A DNA stretch of 64,000 nt, taken from assembly GCA_947630175.1 (NCBI GenBank), contig CANRGJ010000001.1, forward strand, positions 1 to 64,000, written 5' to 3'. Both the position numbers and the translations under genes were made by a program. Under the pieces are notes generated by a model. That model saw only the letters and a list, made by a program, of their open reading frames with translations, was not told where the DNA came from and searched no databases. This DNA comes from an uncultured Ruminiclostridium sp. GTDB taxonomy: Bacteria > Bacillota > Clostridia > Oscillospirales > Ruminococcaceae. Positions 1-7,409 of the stretch are shown here, piece by piece (the stretch's first letter is position 1; each line of letters opens with the position of its first letter).

Positions 1-1338
1 GAAGAACTTTGCAATATCTACCATACAGTTGTCCTCGTCCATTACGATAAGTCCGCCTGAACCCATCATCGAACCGATAGCGATAAGGTTATCGTAGTCT
101 ATCTGAACGTCCAGATGCTCGGTAGGGATACATCCGCCGGAAGGGCCGCCTGTCTGAGCAGCCTTGAACTTCTTTCCGTTGGGGATACCGCCGCCTATCT
201 CAAATACTATCTCACGCAGAGTAGTACCCATAGGGATTTCTACCAGACCTGTGTTGTTAATCTTGCCACCTAATGCGAATACCTTTGTGCCCTTGGACTT
301 TTCGGTACCCATTGAGGCGAACCAGTCGGCGCCCTTCAGGATTATCTGAGGAACGTTTGCGTAGGTTTCAACATTGTTAAGAACGGTAGGACGCTGGAAC
401 AGGCCCTTTTCAGCAGGGAAAGGAGGACGGCAGCGAGGCTCGCCTCTCTTGCCTTCGATAGAGGTCATCAGCGCAGTTTCCTCGCCGCATACGAAAGCGC
501 CTGCGCCAAGACGAATGTCAAGGTCAAAGTCAAAGCCTGAATCAAAAATGTTCTTGCCCAGCAGTCCGTATTCACGAGCCTGCTTGATAGCGATCTGCAA
601 ACGCTTTACAGCGATAGGATATTCAGCACGGACGTAAATATAGCCCTGAGTGGCACCGATAGCGTAGCCTGCGATAGCCATAGCTTCAATTACAACGTGG
701 GGGTCGCCTTCCAGAACGGAACGGTCCATAAATGCGCCGGGGTCGCCTTCGTCAGCGTTGCAGCAGACATATTTCTGTCCGCCGTCCTGAACGATTGTGC
801 GTGCGAGCTGCCATTTCTTACCTGTGGGGAAGCCTGCGCCGCCTCTGCCTCTCAGTCCGGAATCCAGAATAGTCTGTATAACCTGTTCAGGGGTCATTTC
901 GGTGAGGACCTTGCCCAGAGCCTGATAGCCGTCAACGGCTATGTACTCGTCGATATTTTCAGGGTTGATAACACCGCAGTTACGCAGAGCAACGCGGTGC
1001 TGTTTCTTGTAAAAGTTAGTGTCGTTAAGCGCTTTAACGCCGTTTGGAGTAACGGTTTCAGTATAAAGCAGACGCTCAACGATCCTGCCCTTGAGCAGAT
1101 GTTCGGAAACGATCTCGGGAATGTCGTCTACCTTTACCATTGAGTAGAAGCAGCCCTCGGGGTAGATTATCATTATGGGACCCAGAGCGCAAAGACCGAA
1201 GCAGCCGGTCCTTACAACGTTTACTTCTTCCTCAAGACCGTTTTTCTTGATTTCCTCATGAAGCTTTTCCACAATAGCGGGGCTTCCGGAGGAAGTACAG
1301 CCTGTACCACCACAGACCAGAACGTGAGAACGATACAT
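1..1338 (-). CDS. hndC: NADP-reducing/electron-bifurcating hydrogenase subunit C (NuoF-like), 3' end missing
   Basis: NuoF-type flavoprotein that passes electrons between NAD(P)H and the hydrogenase in the cytoplasm. The 446 codons visible on the minus strand begin with a thioredoxin-like 2Fe-2S domain (VCGGTGCTSSGS, then RTGCFGLCALGP). The FMN/NADH-binding core follows (GRGGAGFPTGKKW, CNADEGDPGAFMDRS, GAGAFVCGEETALM). The C-terminal SLBB, 4Fe-4S and ferredoxin parts lie beyond the left edge. The start ATG at 1336-1338 has a strong AGGAGGGAG site. It is the last visible gene of hndA-ATPase-hndB-hndC; the catalytic FeFe hydrogenase subunit (hndD/hydA) would be expected just outside the window. 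Family assignment is firm; the NADP versus NAD and bifurcating versus simple roles are inferred. Confidence 0.93.
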   Translation of the reverse strand, partial: MYRSHVLVCGGTGCTSSGSPAIVEKLHEEIKKNGLEEEVNVVRTGCFGLCALGPIMIIYPEGCFYSMVKVDDIPEIVSEHLLKGRIVERLLYTETVTPNGVKALNDTNFYKKQHRVALRNCGVINPENIDEYIAVDGYQALGKVLTEMTPEQVIQTILDSGLRGRGGAGFPTGKKWQLARTIVQDGGQKYVCCNADEGDPGAFMDRSVLEGDPHVVIEAMAIAGYAIGATQGYIYVRAEYPIAVKRLQIAIKQAREYGLLGKNIFDSGFDFDLDIRLGAGAFVCGEETALMTSIEGKRGEPRCRPPFPAEKGLFQRPTVLNNVETYANVPQIILKGADWFASMGTEKSKGTKVFALGGKINNTGLVEIPMGTTLREIVFEIGGGIPNGKKFKAAQTGGPSGGCIPTEHLDVQIDYDNLIAIGSMMGSGGLIVMDEDNCMVDIAKFF

Positions 1339-1357
1339 AAGTTTTTCTCCCTCCTAA

Positions 1358-1732
1358 TTATGATACATCGGAATTTCCGATAGTGTATTCTGCAACCACA
1401 GTACCTCTCATAAGGTGCTGTTCAACCACTTTTTTAGCCTTTTCTGCGGTCATCTTGATGTAGGTGACCTTTTCACCGTCGGGAGTGGTTACCTCAACGA
1501 TAGGTTCATACTGGCAAAGACCGATACAGCCGGTCTGTGTAACAGATACGTCTTGTAATTTATGCTCCTGAACAAGGTCGGAAAAAGCAGTGAGAACAGG
1601 ACGAGCGCCTGCTGCGATACCGCAGGTCGCCATACCTACCACAACTCGTGTTCCCGCATGGGATTCGTTGCGCAGGTCAACCTGGCTCTGCATTTTTTCC
1701 TTGATTGCCTGAAGCTCTGCTAAGGTTTTCAT
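1358..1732 (-). CDS. hndB: Hydrogenase subunit B, thioredoxin-like 2Fe-2S protein
   Basis: Small (124 aa) thioredoxin-fold ferredoxin-like subunit found between HndA and HndC in clostridial bifurcating hydrogenases. An N-terminal helix (residues 1-22) precedes the fold, with ATCGIAAGA (Cys37) and TGCIGLC (Cys69, Cys73). Only three cysteines are visible, so cluster binding may be incomplete or use another ligand. A TTG at 1750 would lengthen the protein, but ATG at 1732 has AAAGGA about 7 nt upstream and gives the family's usual N-terminus. The gene starts 14 nt after the upstream ATPase gene ends, so it is cotranscribed. Confidence 0.85.
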   Translation of the reverse strand: MKTLAELQAIKEKMQSQVDLRNESHAGTRVVVGMATCGIAAGARPVLTAFSDLVQEHKLQDVSVTQTGCIGLCQYEPIVEVTTPDGEKVTYIKMTAEKAKKVVEQHLMRGTVVAEYTIGNSDVS

Positions 1733-1746
1733 AAGCGTATTTCCTT

Positions 1747-2301
1747 TCAAAAAGTTTTGTCCTTGTTGATCTCGTCGGTGTTTTCCCGTAAAAATCCCTT
1801 TATGTACTCAGCCACATCTGGATTATCCAGCGGGATACCTCCGAGCATATCTTTCATTTGCACGGTGTCAAGCTCAAAGCCCTCGCCGTCCACGCTGTAC
1901 TTGTAGATAAAATCAATATCCGTATTGTAAAGCACCAGAGTCTCAACAGTTGACGGCATATCTCCCAGCGGCATACGGTCTATACTGTCAAGCACATATT
2001 CCGCATTGACCTCAGTCCCTTTTCCTTTTTCGGAGGAAATATTGAAATGTCCTCCTGTCATTTCCGCACTCATCTTGAAGAACGGAACTCCAAGTCCCAC
2101 CTTTCTGGTAGTCCTTGTAGTGTAAAAAGGGTCGGTGACCTTGTTAACGGTGTCCTCGTCCATTCCGCAGCCGTTATCCTTAATGGTTATCGTCAGCCTG
2201 TTTTCGGCAGTGGATATATCAACAGATATCTCAATAAGGGAGGCTTTTGCCTTTATGCTGTTCTGAGCTATGTCCAGAACATTAAGTGACAGCTCTGTCA
2301 T
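1747..2301 (-). CDS. GHKL-type ATP-binding protein of the hydrogenase cluster
   Basis: A 184-aa protein with a stand-alone histidine-kinase-like ATPase fold. The N box (LDIAQNSIKAKAS, about residues 9-21), G1 box (DNGCGMDED) and G2 box (GLGVPFFK) are clear, but there is no dimerisation/phospho-His domain, sensor or receiver. Its start codon overlaps the hndA stop by 1 nt (TAATG), so the two are translationally coupled. Such ATPases recur inside clostridial hnd/hyd operons; the role (assembly, regulation or anti-sigma-like kinase activity) is not known to me. The C-terminal 60 residues are unassigned. Confidence 0.8.
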   Translation of the reverse strand: MTELSLNVLDIAQNSIKAKASLIEISVDISTAENRLTITIKDNGCGMDEDTVNKVTDPFYTTRTTRKVGLGVPFFKMSAEMTGGHFNISSEKGKGTEVNAEYVLDSIDRMPLGDMPSTVETLVLYNTDIDFIYKYSVDGEGFELDTVQMKDMLGGIPLDNPDVAEYIKGFLRENTDEINKDKTF

Positions 2302-2801
2302 TATTCGTATTTTGCGAGAATGTCACGAAGCTCCTGCTCGTTGCCCGTCAGCTTGCCGTAAACGTCGTCGTTGACGGTCATAACGGGAGCAAGGCCGCAG
2401 GCGCCTATGCAGCGGCAGTCGTCAAGTGAGAATTTTCCGTCGGAAGTGATCTCACCGCCGCCTATGCCGAGAATCGACTGGAGCTTTTCAAAAACAACTC
2501 CTGAGCCCTTAACATAGCAGGCAGTTCCGAGACAAACGGAAATTTTGTACTTGCCCTTTGGGTTGAGTGAAAACTGAGAGTAGAAGGTGGAGACCCCGTA
2601 AACCTTTTCCATCGGGATACCCATTTTCTGGGAGATCATCTCCTGCACTTCAATGGGGAGATAGCCGTAGATGTCCTGCGCCTTCTGAAGTACGGGCATC
2701 AGAGCGCCGGGATCATCACGATGTTCTTCGATCACGGCCATAAGTTTCTGTTCCTGCTCCGCAGTTCCGGCGAAGGGAACGGCGCATTTTTTTTGAGCCA
2801 T
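2301..2801 (-). CDS. hndA: Hydrogenase subunit A (NuoE-like 2Fe-2S protein)
   Basis: A 166-aa NuoE/24-kDa-type subunit that carries a 2Fe-2S cluster and transfers electrons within the bifurcating hydrogenase complex. The N-terminal helical bundle (residues 15-75) contains the usual LQKAQDIYGYLP stretch. The thioredoxin fold carries the ligands Cys90 and Cys95 (CLGTACYVKG) and Cys131 and Cys135 (CIGACGLAP), all intact. It is the first gene of the minus-strand operon, with an AAGGAGG ribosome site. The upstream strand has a good -10 (TATAAT complement at 2928-2933) but only a poor -35. Confidence 0.92.
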   Translation of the reverse strand: MAQKKCAVPFAGTAEQEQKLMAVIEEHRDDPGALMPVLQKAQDIYGYLPIEVQEMISQKMGIPMEKVYGVSTFYSQFSLNPKGKYKISVCLGTACYVKGSGVVFEKLQSILGIGGGEITSDGKFSLDDCRCIGACGLAPVMTVNDDVYGKLTGNEQELRDILAKYE

Positions 2802-3156
2802 AAGTCAGCCTCCTTATAAATTATCATAAAGCGGTCGCACCGCCTTAAATACGTTATGACAAAGACAAAGCCCTGCGCAAATAACTGTGCAAGGACCCTT
2901 TGGAAGTCAATACCTCATAACATCACAATTATAACATATCCAAGCGAAAAAATCCACACTTTAAGCCTCCAACCTTCCGTAAAATTTATAATATATTTTT
3001 TGTGCATATTGTGCAAAAATCGACAAAAAGAGTACAGTTTTCTCACTGCAATTTGACAAATCAGGAGAATAATGTTAAAATCATTATTGGCTTTTTTACA
3101 GAAAAGTGAGAAATTTATGATATGTCCAGAAAAAGGGCATTTTTCAGGAGGAATTT
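2802..3156. other. Divergent intergenic region between hndA and the GH13 gene
   Basis: No gene is seen. On the minus strand it holds the hndA leader, with a small GCGGT/ACCGC inverted repeat at 2831-2843, and a possible -10 at 2928-2933 lacking a convincing -35. On the plus strand it holds the promoter listed separately at 3053-3081. A near-match to a Spo0A box (ATCGACAAA, 3019-3027) is probably chance. The rest is AT-rich and unassigned. Confidence 0.6.
3053..3081 (+). promoter_or_regulatory. Sigma-A-type promoter of the GH13 gene
   Basis: TTGACA at 3053-3058, a 17-nt spacer and TAAAAT at 3076-3081 sit about 75 nt upstream of the glycosidase start. The -35 is perfect and the -10 is one base from consensus. 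Confidence 0.75.
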
Positions 3157-4467
3157 ATGAACTGGTACGACAAATCGGCATTTTACCACATTTATCCGTT
3201 GGGCTTCTGCGGAGCGCCAAAGGAAAACGACTTTACAAGCGAGCCTCAGCACCGCATATTGAAAGTCCTTGACGTGATACCTCATATAAAGGAATGTAAT
3301 TTCAACGCTGTATATTTCGGACCTATCTTTGAGTCCTCGCGCCACGGTTACGACACAGCCGATTATTTGACACCCGACCGCCGCTTGGGAACTGACGAGG
3401 ATTTCAAAAAGGTTTTTGACGCTTTGCACGAAAACGGCATAAGAGTTATAATCGACGGCGTTTTCAACCATGTGGGCAGGGAATTCTGGGCATTTAAAGA
3501 CGTTCGTCAGAACGGCTTTGGCAGCCGCTATAAAGACTGGTTTCACGTTCGTGACGGCGGAAGTCCCTTTGGCGACCCTTTCTTCTACGAGGGCTGGGAA
3601 GGTCACTATGAGCTTGTAAAGTTGAATCTTTACAATCCCGAGGTAAAAAATTACATAAAGGACTGCATAACCAAATGGCGTGAAAAATACGGCATTGACG
3701 GACTTCGCCTTGACGTTGCCTACTGTCTTGAGGAAAATTTCCTAAAAGAACTCCACGGTCACTGCAAGTGGCTTTCCGAGGATTTCTGGCTTATGGGTGA
3801 AACTCTCCATGGCGACTACAACCGCTGGGCAAATCCGCAAATGCTTGACAGCGTAACGAATTACGAGTGCTACAAGGGTCTGTTTTCCAGCTTCAACGAC
3901 CTAAATATGTTTGAGATAGCCCATTCTCTCAACCGTCAGTTTGGCAGCGAGAACTGGTGCCTTTACCGCGGTAAGAATCTTTACAGTTTTGTCGATAATC
4001 ACGACGTTTCAAGAATTTCAACAATGCTGAAAACCAAAGAGCATTTGCCCCTGATATATTCGCTCCTTTTCACAATGCCGGGTATCCCGTCAGTATATTA
4101 CGGCAGTGAATACGGCTGGGAAGGCGACAAAAACCACGGTGACGACGCTCTTCGTCCCGAATTTCAGCTCCAGCCCGACACCGACCTCACCAAGCATATT
4201 GCGGCGCTTGCAAAGCTGAGAACAAACAGCGACGTGCTTGCTTTTGGCAGCTACAATCAACTCCAGCTCACCAACCGTCAGTACGCCTTTGCCCGCACAC
4301 TTGACGGAAAGCGTGTTATAACCGTCATCAACGCCGATAGTTCAGACTTTACATTCAATCTGAACATAGGTGGAACGTTCATAAATATATTTACAGATGA
4401 ACATACCGATCTTTCTCAACCTTTGACATTAAAGCCATACACTTCATATATATTCGAGGAAAAATAA
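3157..4467 (+). CDS. GH13-family alpha-glucan hydrolase (alpha-amylase/neopullulanase type)
   Basis: A 436-aa intracellular glycoside hydrolase of the alpha-amylase clan with no signal peptide, so it probably acts on imported maltodextrins. All four GH13 signature regions are intact: DGVFNHVG (Asn104-His105), GLRLDVAY (Arg184, nucleophile Asp186), MGETLHGD (acid/base Glu215) and VDNHD (Asp283). A beta-sandwich C domain follows from about residue 360. The length is short for the family, and domain N and starch-binding modules are absent. The start has AGGAGG 5-6 nt upstream. It heads a three-gene operon with a HAD phosphatase and a tautomerase. The subfamily and exact linkage specificity cannot be read from sequence alone. 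Confidence 0.9.
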   Translation: MNWYDKSAFYHIYPLGFCGAPKENDFTSEPQHRILKVLDVIPHIKECNFNAVYFGPIFESSRHGYDTADYLTPDRRLGTDEDFKKVFDALHENGIRVIIDGVFNHVGREFWAFKDVRQNGFGSRYKDWFHVRDGGSPFGDPFFYEGWEGHYELVKLNLYNPEVKNYIKDCITKWREKYGIDGLRLDVAYCLEENFLKELHGHCKWLSEDFWLMGETLHGDYNRWANPQMLDSVTNYECYKGLFSSFNDLNMFEIAHSLNRQFGSENWCLYRGKNLYSFVDNHDVSRISTMLKTKEHLPLIYSLLFTMPGIPSVYYGSEYGWEGDKNHGDDALRPEFQLQPDTDLTKHIAALAKLRTNSDVLAFGSYNQLQLTNRQYAFARTLDGKRVITVINADSSDFTFNLNIGGTFINIFTDEHTDLSQPLTLKPYTSYIFEEK

Positions 4468-4470
4468 TAA

Positions 4471-5130
4471 ATGATACAAGCGTTACTTCTGGATATGGAC
4501 GGGACAGTTCTCGACACCGAGAGGATAAATAAAATTTGTTGGCAGAAAGCGATGTCGGAAACAGGCTATCATTTTGAGGAAAAAGTTTATTTTGATCTTA
4601 TTGGTCTGAACGACAACAGCACCTGCAAATACTTTCAGGATAATTTCGGCTTCACGAAAGAACAGTTTGTTAAAATGCGCGATACCGCCTGCGATTATGC
4701 AAGAGCATATAAAAAGGAACACGGCGTTCCCGTAAAGCAAGGCTTTATTCAGCTTTCCGACTATCTTATTTCCAACGGAATAAAAGCCGCCGCCGTCACC
4801 TCTTCCACCCGCCTTGAGGCACAGCATAATTTTCAAGGCGCAGGAATTGAAGATCGTTTTGACGTTATAATAGGCGGCGACTGCGTGATGGCAGGGAAGC
4901 CCTCTCCCGAACCGTATCTTAAAGCCGCCGAAGCACTGGGACTTTCGCCTGAGGAATGTCTTGCGGTAGAGGACAGCGCCAACGGTATACGCTCAGCTCA
5001 CGCCGCTGGGACAAAATGCGTTTATATAAAGGATATAGCTGATATTTCCGAAGACGCAAAGGCTCTTTCCGCATACCAGACCACGTCCCTTGACAAAATA
5101 ATAAACATTATCGGTGAGCTCGACCGATAA
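4471..5130 (+). CDS. HAD-superfamily hydrolase, subfamily IA (beta-phosphoglucomutase-like)
   Basis: A 219-aa cytoplasmic phosphatase or phosphomutase. The HAD motifs are present: I (LLDMDGTVLDTE, nucleophile Asp8 and Asp10), II (TSS at about residue 111), III (Lys in AGKPSPEPY) and IV (VEDSANG). A helical cap lies between motifs I and II. It begins 3 nt after the GH13 gene, so it is translationally coupled. Position beside a glucan hydrolase fits a sugar-phosphate substrate such as beta-glucose 1-phosphate, but the DGTVLDTE motif does not separate PgmB from general sugar phosphatases. Confidence 0.85.
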   Translation: MIQALLLDMDGTVLDTERINKICWQKAMSETGYHFEEKVYFDLIGLNDNSTCKYFQDNFGFTKEQFVKMRDTACDYARAYKKEHGVPVKQGFIQLSDYLISNGIKAAAVTSSTRLEAQHNFQGAGIEDRFDVIIGGDCVMAGKPSPEPYLKAAEALGLSPEECLAVEDSANGIRSAHAAGTKCVYIKDIADISEDAKALSAYQTTSLDKIINIIGELDR

Positions 5131-5158
5131 AATAAATTTAAAAAAGGAGAAAACAAAA

Positions 5159-5395
5159 ATGCCGCATATCGGAATAAAAATGCTTGAGGGCAGAACCGAA
5201 GAACAAAAGAAAAAAGCCGCAGAGGCAGTAAAGAACGCTCTTGCCGACGCTTTGGGAATGGGCGATCATTACATTACGGTGACTATCGAGGACTTCAATG
5301 CCGAGGAATGGCAGAACGTGTTCAAGACCGAGGTAACCGACAAGTTCGACAAGGTCTACGTCAAGCCAAAGTATGACCCCAAAAGCCTTCTGTAA
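5159..5395 (+). CDS. 4-oxalocrotonate tautomerase-like protein
   Basis: A 78-aa protein starting Met-Pro-His-Ile. In the tautomerase superfamily the initiator Met is removed and Pro1 is the catalytic base, so this start (ATG at 5159, AAAAAGGAGA upstream) is preferred over an in-frame start 45 nt earlier. A long amphipathic helix (about residues 14-33) and a VTIEDF strand fit the beta-alpha-beta 4-OT fold. It is somewhat longer than classical 62-residue 4-OT because of a C-terminal extension. It is the last gene of the GH13-HAD operon; its substrate is unknown. Confidence 0.8.
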   Translation: MPHIGIKMLEGRTEEQKKKAAEAVKNALADALGMGDHYITVTIEDFNAEEWQNVFKTEVTDKFDKVYVKPKYDPKSLL

Positions 5396-5433
5396 GAACA
5401 AAAGGAGCAACTCAGCTACTCCCGCATAAAATT

Positions 5434-5466
5434 AAAAGCAGACGTTCTTCGTCTGCTTTTTGCGTA
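5434..5466 (+). terminator. Intrinsic terminator of the GH13 operon
   Basis: A perfect 11-bp stem (AAAAGCAGACG / CGTCTGCTTTT) with a 5-nt loop, running into a short T tract. It ends the three-gene operon. Confidence 0.85.
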
Positions 5467-5601
5467 TTAAATGCTGTCTTTTTGTTGAACTGTAACTTAA
5501 ACTTTTATAAGAGATTGTATTATGCACGGTTCCTAATATGTTTCGTTAGCTCCCGATTTCTTTTTCACCTGTCTTATCGGTTCATACCCTGATTTTTTGT
5601 C

Positions 5602-6390
5602 TTATTTATTTTTATCTTCCGACGGATCTCCCCGCCTTGCTGTCTGTGCAAAATAAGTCCCCTTCAACATCAGCTTTGATGGCGCCGCCTTTGAGATAAC
5701 AGCCAGCGCTTTTATTTCCGCCTTGGGAATAATCACTGTCTTGCCCTTGAACATCTCCTCAATAGCATATTCTGCAACTTCGGCGGCAGTGGCTCCGCCT
5801 ATGGCAAATTCTGCTCCGGCCACCTTGTTGAATTCCGTATCGACAGGTCCCGGGCACAATGCGCCAACATAAACGTTTTTTCCATCGTGCCGCAGCTCTT
5901 CACCTATCGCCTTTGTAAGCTGCAAAACATAGTTTTTGCTCGCATAATAGGTAGCCATAAGCGGTCCTGCCATAAATCCCGCAATCGACGCCACGTTAAG
6001 GATAAACCCGTAATTTCTCTTTCTGAAATCCTGCAAAAACAGCTTTGTCAGTATATGTACAGCTTTTATATTGGTATCTATCATTTCAAGCTCTCTGTCA
6101 AGTTCTGTTTCGTGGAATTTACCGAACAGCCCGAACCCCGCATTGTTGATGACGATATCCACATTCAGACGCTTTACCTCATCATAAAGCGCCTTGCATT
6201 CCTCTGTCTTTGAAAGATCCTTGCATATCAGCTTTACCTTTACGTCGCTGAAAAGAGCAATCCTGCTTTTAAGCTCTTTCAGCCTGTCCCCACGTCTTGC
6301 CACCAGAATAAGGTTAAATCCCCGACTTGCCAGATTTTTCGCTAGCTCCTGACCAATGCCCGAGCTTGCTCCCGTAATAAGCGCTATCAT
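5602..6390 (-). CDS. Short-chain dehydrogenase/reductase (SDR)
   Basis: A 262-aa classical SDR, cytoplasmic, probably NADP(H)-dependent (ARRGDR after the second strand). The Rossmann motif TGASSGIG (residues 6-13), NNAG, Ser135 and the YxxxK active site (Tyr148, Lys152) are all present. The C-terminus ends in a basic, possibly membrane-associating segment. It lies 17 nt downstream of ogt on the same strand, so it is likely cotranscribed with it. The substrate cannot be predicted; fatty-acyl or steroid-like ketones are common for this subfamily. Confidence 0.85.
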   Translation of the reverse strand: MIALITGASSGIGQELAKNLASRGFNLILVARRGDRLKELKSRIALFSDVKVKLICKDLSKTEECKALYDEVKRLNVDIVINNAGFGLFGKFHETELDRELEMIDTNIKAVHILTKLFLQDFRKRNYGFILNVASIAGFMAGPLMATYYASKNYVLQLTKAIGEELRHDGKNVYVGALCPGPVDTEFNKVAGAEFAIGGATAAEVAEYAIEEMFKGKTVIIPKAEIKALAVISKAAPSKLMLKGTYFAQTARRGDPSEDKNK

Positions 6391-6407
6391 AACATTTTCC
6401 TTTCTTA

Positions 6408-6908
6408 TTATAATAAATATCCTTCATGTTTTAGCAACCGCATTTTTACATCAACGCCCGCCGCATATCCTGTCATTTCTCCTCCCGCACCAAGAACACG
6501 GTGGCAGGGAATTATTATCGAAATGGGATTATGCCCCACAGCGCCGCCCACGGCCTGCGCCGACATTTTCTTTTCGGGAGTATCAAACGCCTTTGCCAGC
6601 TCCCCGTAAGTAACCGTTTTTCCGTATGGAATTTCAAGCAGTATCTTCCACACCTTCTGCCTGAACTCGCTTCCGCAGGGCTTCAGCTCCAGCTCATACG
6701 GCGACGGCTTTTCACCACCGAAATACCTGTCCAGCCAGCTTTTGACGTTTCTGAGCGCCTCGTTTTCTTCAAAAACAGGCTCTTTGCATTCCGCCGTGCT
6801 CATAAAGTATTTTTGCCCGCTGAACCAAAGTCCACTAACAGCGTTATCCTTGCAGGCAATAACTATCTCACCCAAAGGAGAGCAATATTTTCCATATATT
6901 TCTCCCAT
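6408..6908 (-). CDS. ogt: Methylated-DNA-[protein]-cysteine S-methyltransferase
   Basis: A 166-aa suicide repair enzyme that removes O6-alkyl groups from guanine in DNA. The active-site motif IIIPCHRV (Cys135), the asparagine hinge GHNP and the helix-turn-helix region (YGKTVTYGELAKAF) are intact. The N-terminal domain is short, as in Ogt rather than Ada. The start ATG at 6908 has AAAGGCGG upstream. The first gene of a two-gene operon with the SDR. Confidence 0.92.
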   Translation of the reverse strand: MGEIYGKYCSPLGEIVIACKDNAVSGLWFSGQKYFMSTAECKEPVFEENEALRNVKSWLDRYFGGEKPSPYELELKPCGSEFRQKVWKILLEIPYGKTVTYGELAKAFDTPEKKMSAQAVGGAVGHNPISIIIPCHRVLGAGGEMTGYAAGVDVKMRLLKHEGYLL

Positions 6909-6985
6909 AACATGACCGCCTTTCGGAAAATAACAAAAAAATCAGGAACTCCTGAACTGACAGTGACTTATATTGGATTTTCGGC

Positions 6986-7030
6986 ATAAAATAAAATCTC
7001 GGAAACGGCTATATTACGCTGTTTCCGAGA
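6986..7030 (-). terminator. Intrinsic terminator of the tRNA-Met/tRNA-Glu operon
   Basis: On the minus strand CTCGGAAAC (7021-7029) pairs with GTTTCCGAG (6998-7006) across a 14-nt loop, followed by a T-rich tail. A second, weaker hairpin (TCAGG/CCTGA plus seven T) follows at 6940-6958 before ogt. Confidence 0.85.
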
Positions 7031-7038
7031 ATGCTGAA

Positions 7039-7113
7039 TGGTGACCCGTACGGGAATTGAACCCATGTTTCCGCCGTGAAAGGGCGGTGTCTTAACCTCT
7101 TGACCAACGGGCC
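7039..7113 (-). tRNA. tRNA-Glu (UUC anticodon)
   Basis: A 75-nt cloverleaf including an encoded CCA. The acceptor GGCCCGT pairs with ACGGGTC, the anticodon loop CTTTCAC is enclosed by CCGCC/GGCGG, and GGTTCAATTCC forms the T arm. It lies 5 nt downstream of tRNA-Met. Confidence 0.95.
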
Positions 7114-7118
7114 ATAAA

Positions 7119-7195
7119 TGGTAGCGGCAATTGGACTTGAACCAACGACACCCTGGGTATGAACCAAGTGCTCTAGCCAGCTGAGCTATGCCGCC
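7119..7195 (-). tRNA. tRNA-Met (CAU anticodon, elongator type)
   Basis: A 77-nt cloverleaf with encoded CCA. The acceptor is GGCGGCA, the D arm TAGCTCAGCTGG, and the loop TTCATAC is enclosed by CTTGG/CCAGG. The acceptor begins G-G rather than the mismatched C-G of initiators. It closely follows the elongator Met pattern of Firmicutes, so tRNA-Ile2 (lysidine CAU) is less likely. Confidence 0.92.
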
Positions 7196-7235
7196 ATATA
7201 TATTCTCAAGCGAAATGCCGCTTAAGGACTTGATT

Positions 7236-7264
7236 ATTATATCACAAAGGAATGTTATTGTCAA
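7236..7264 (-). promoter_or_regulatory. Promoter of the tRNA-Met/tRNA-Glu operon
   Basis: Minus strand: a perfect TTGACA (7259-7264), a 17-nt spacer and a perfect TATAAT (7236-7241), about 35 nt before the mature tRNA-Met 5' end. Confidence 0.9.
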
Positions 7265-7339
7265 CACCTTTTTTTAAATTTTTTTGTATAGTCTTTCATA
7301 AAGTTTAATGTATAACAGAATGTCAGCCTATAAATATTT

Positions 7340-7373
7340 GAAAAAAATGCGCCCCGACTTTTCGGAGCGCACT
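7340..7373 (-). terminator. Intrinsic terminator of the LRR gene
   Basis: On the minus strand TGCGCTCCGA and TCGGGGCGCA form a GC-rich stem with one mismatch and a short AAAG loop, followed by seven T. It begins about 37 nt after the LRR stop codon. Confidence 0.85.
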
Positions 7374-7409
7374 TAAGGAATACAGCATAACGATAAAGAT
7401 ACGGCTTAG

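Noticed and set aside
164-1143. Plus-strand open frames at the left edge
   Set aside because: They lie opposite hndC, which is continuous on the minus strand and has strong motifs.
3019-3027. Spo0A-box-like sequence upstream of the GH13 gene
   Set aside because: Only eight of nine bases match and the region is AT-rich; likely chance.
6968-7267. Open reading frame of 99 codons on the minus strand
   Set aside because: It is the translation of the tRNA-Glu and tRNA-Met genes and their promoter.
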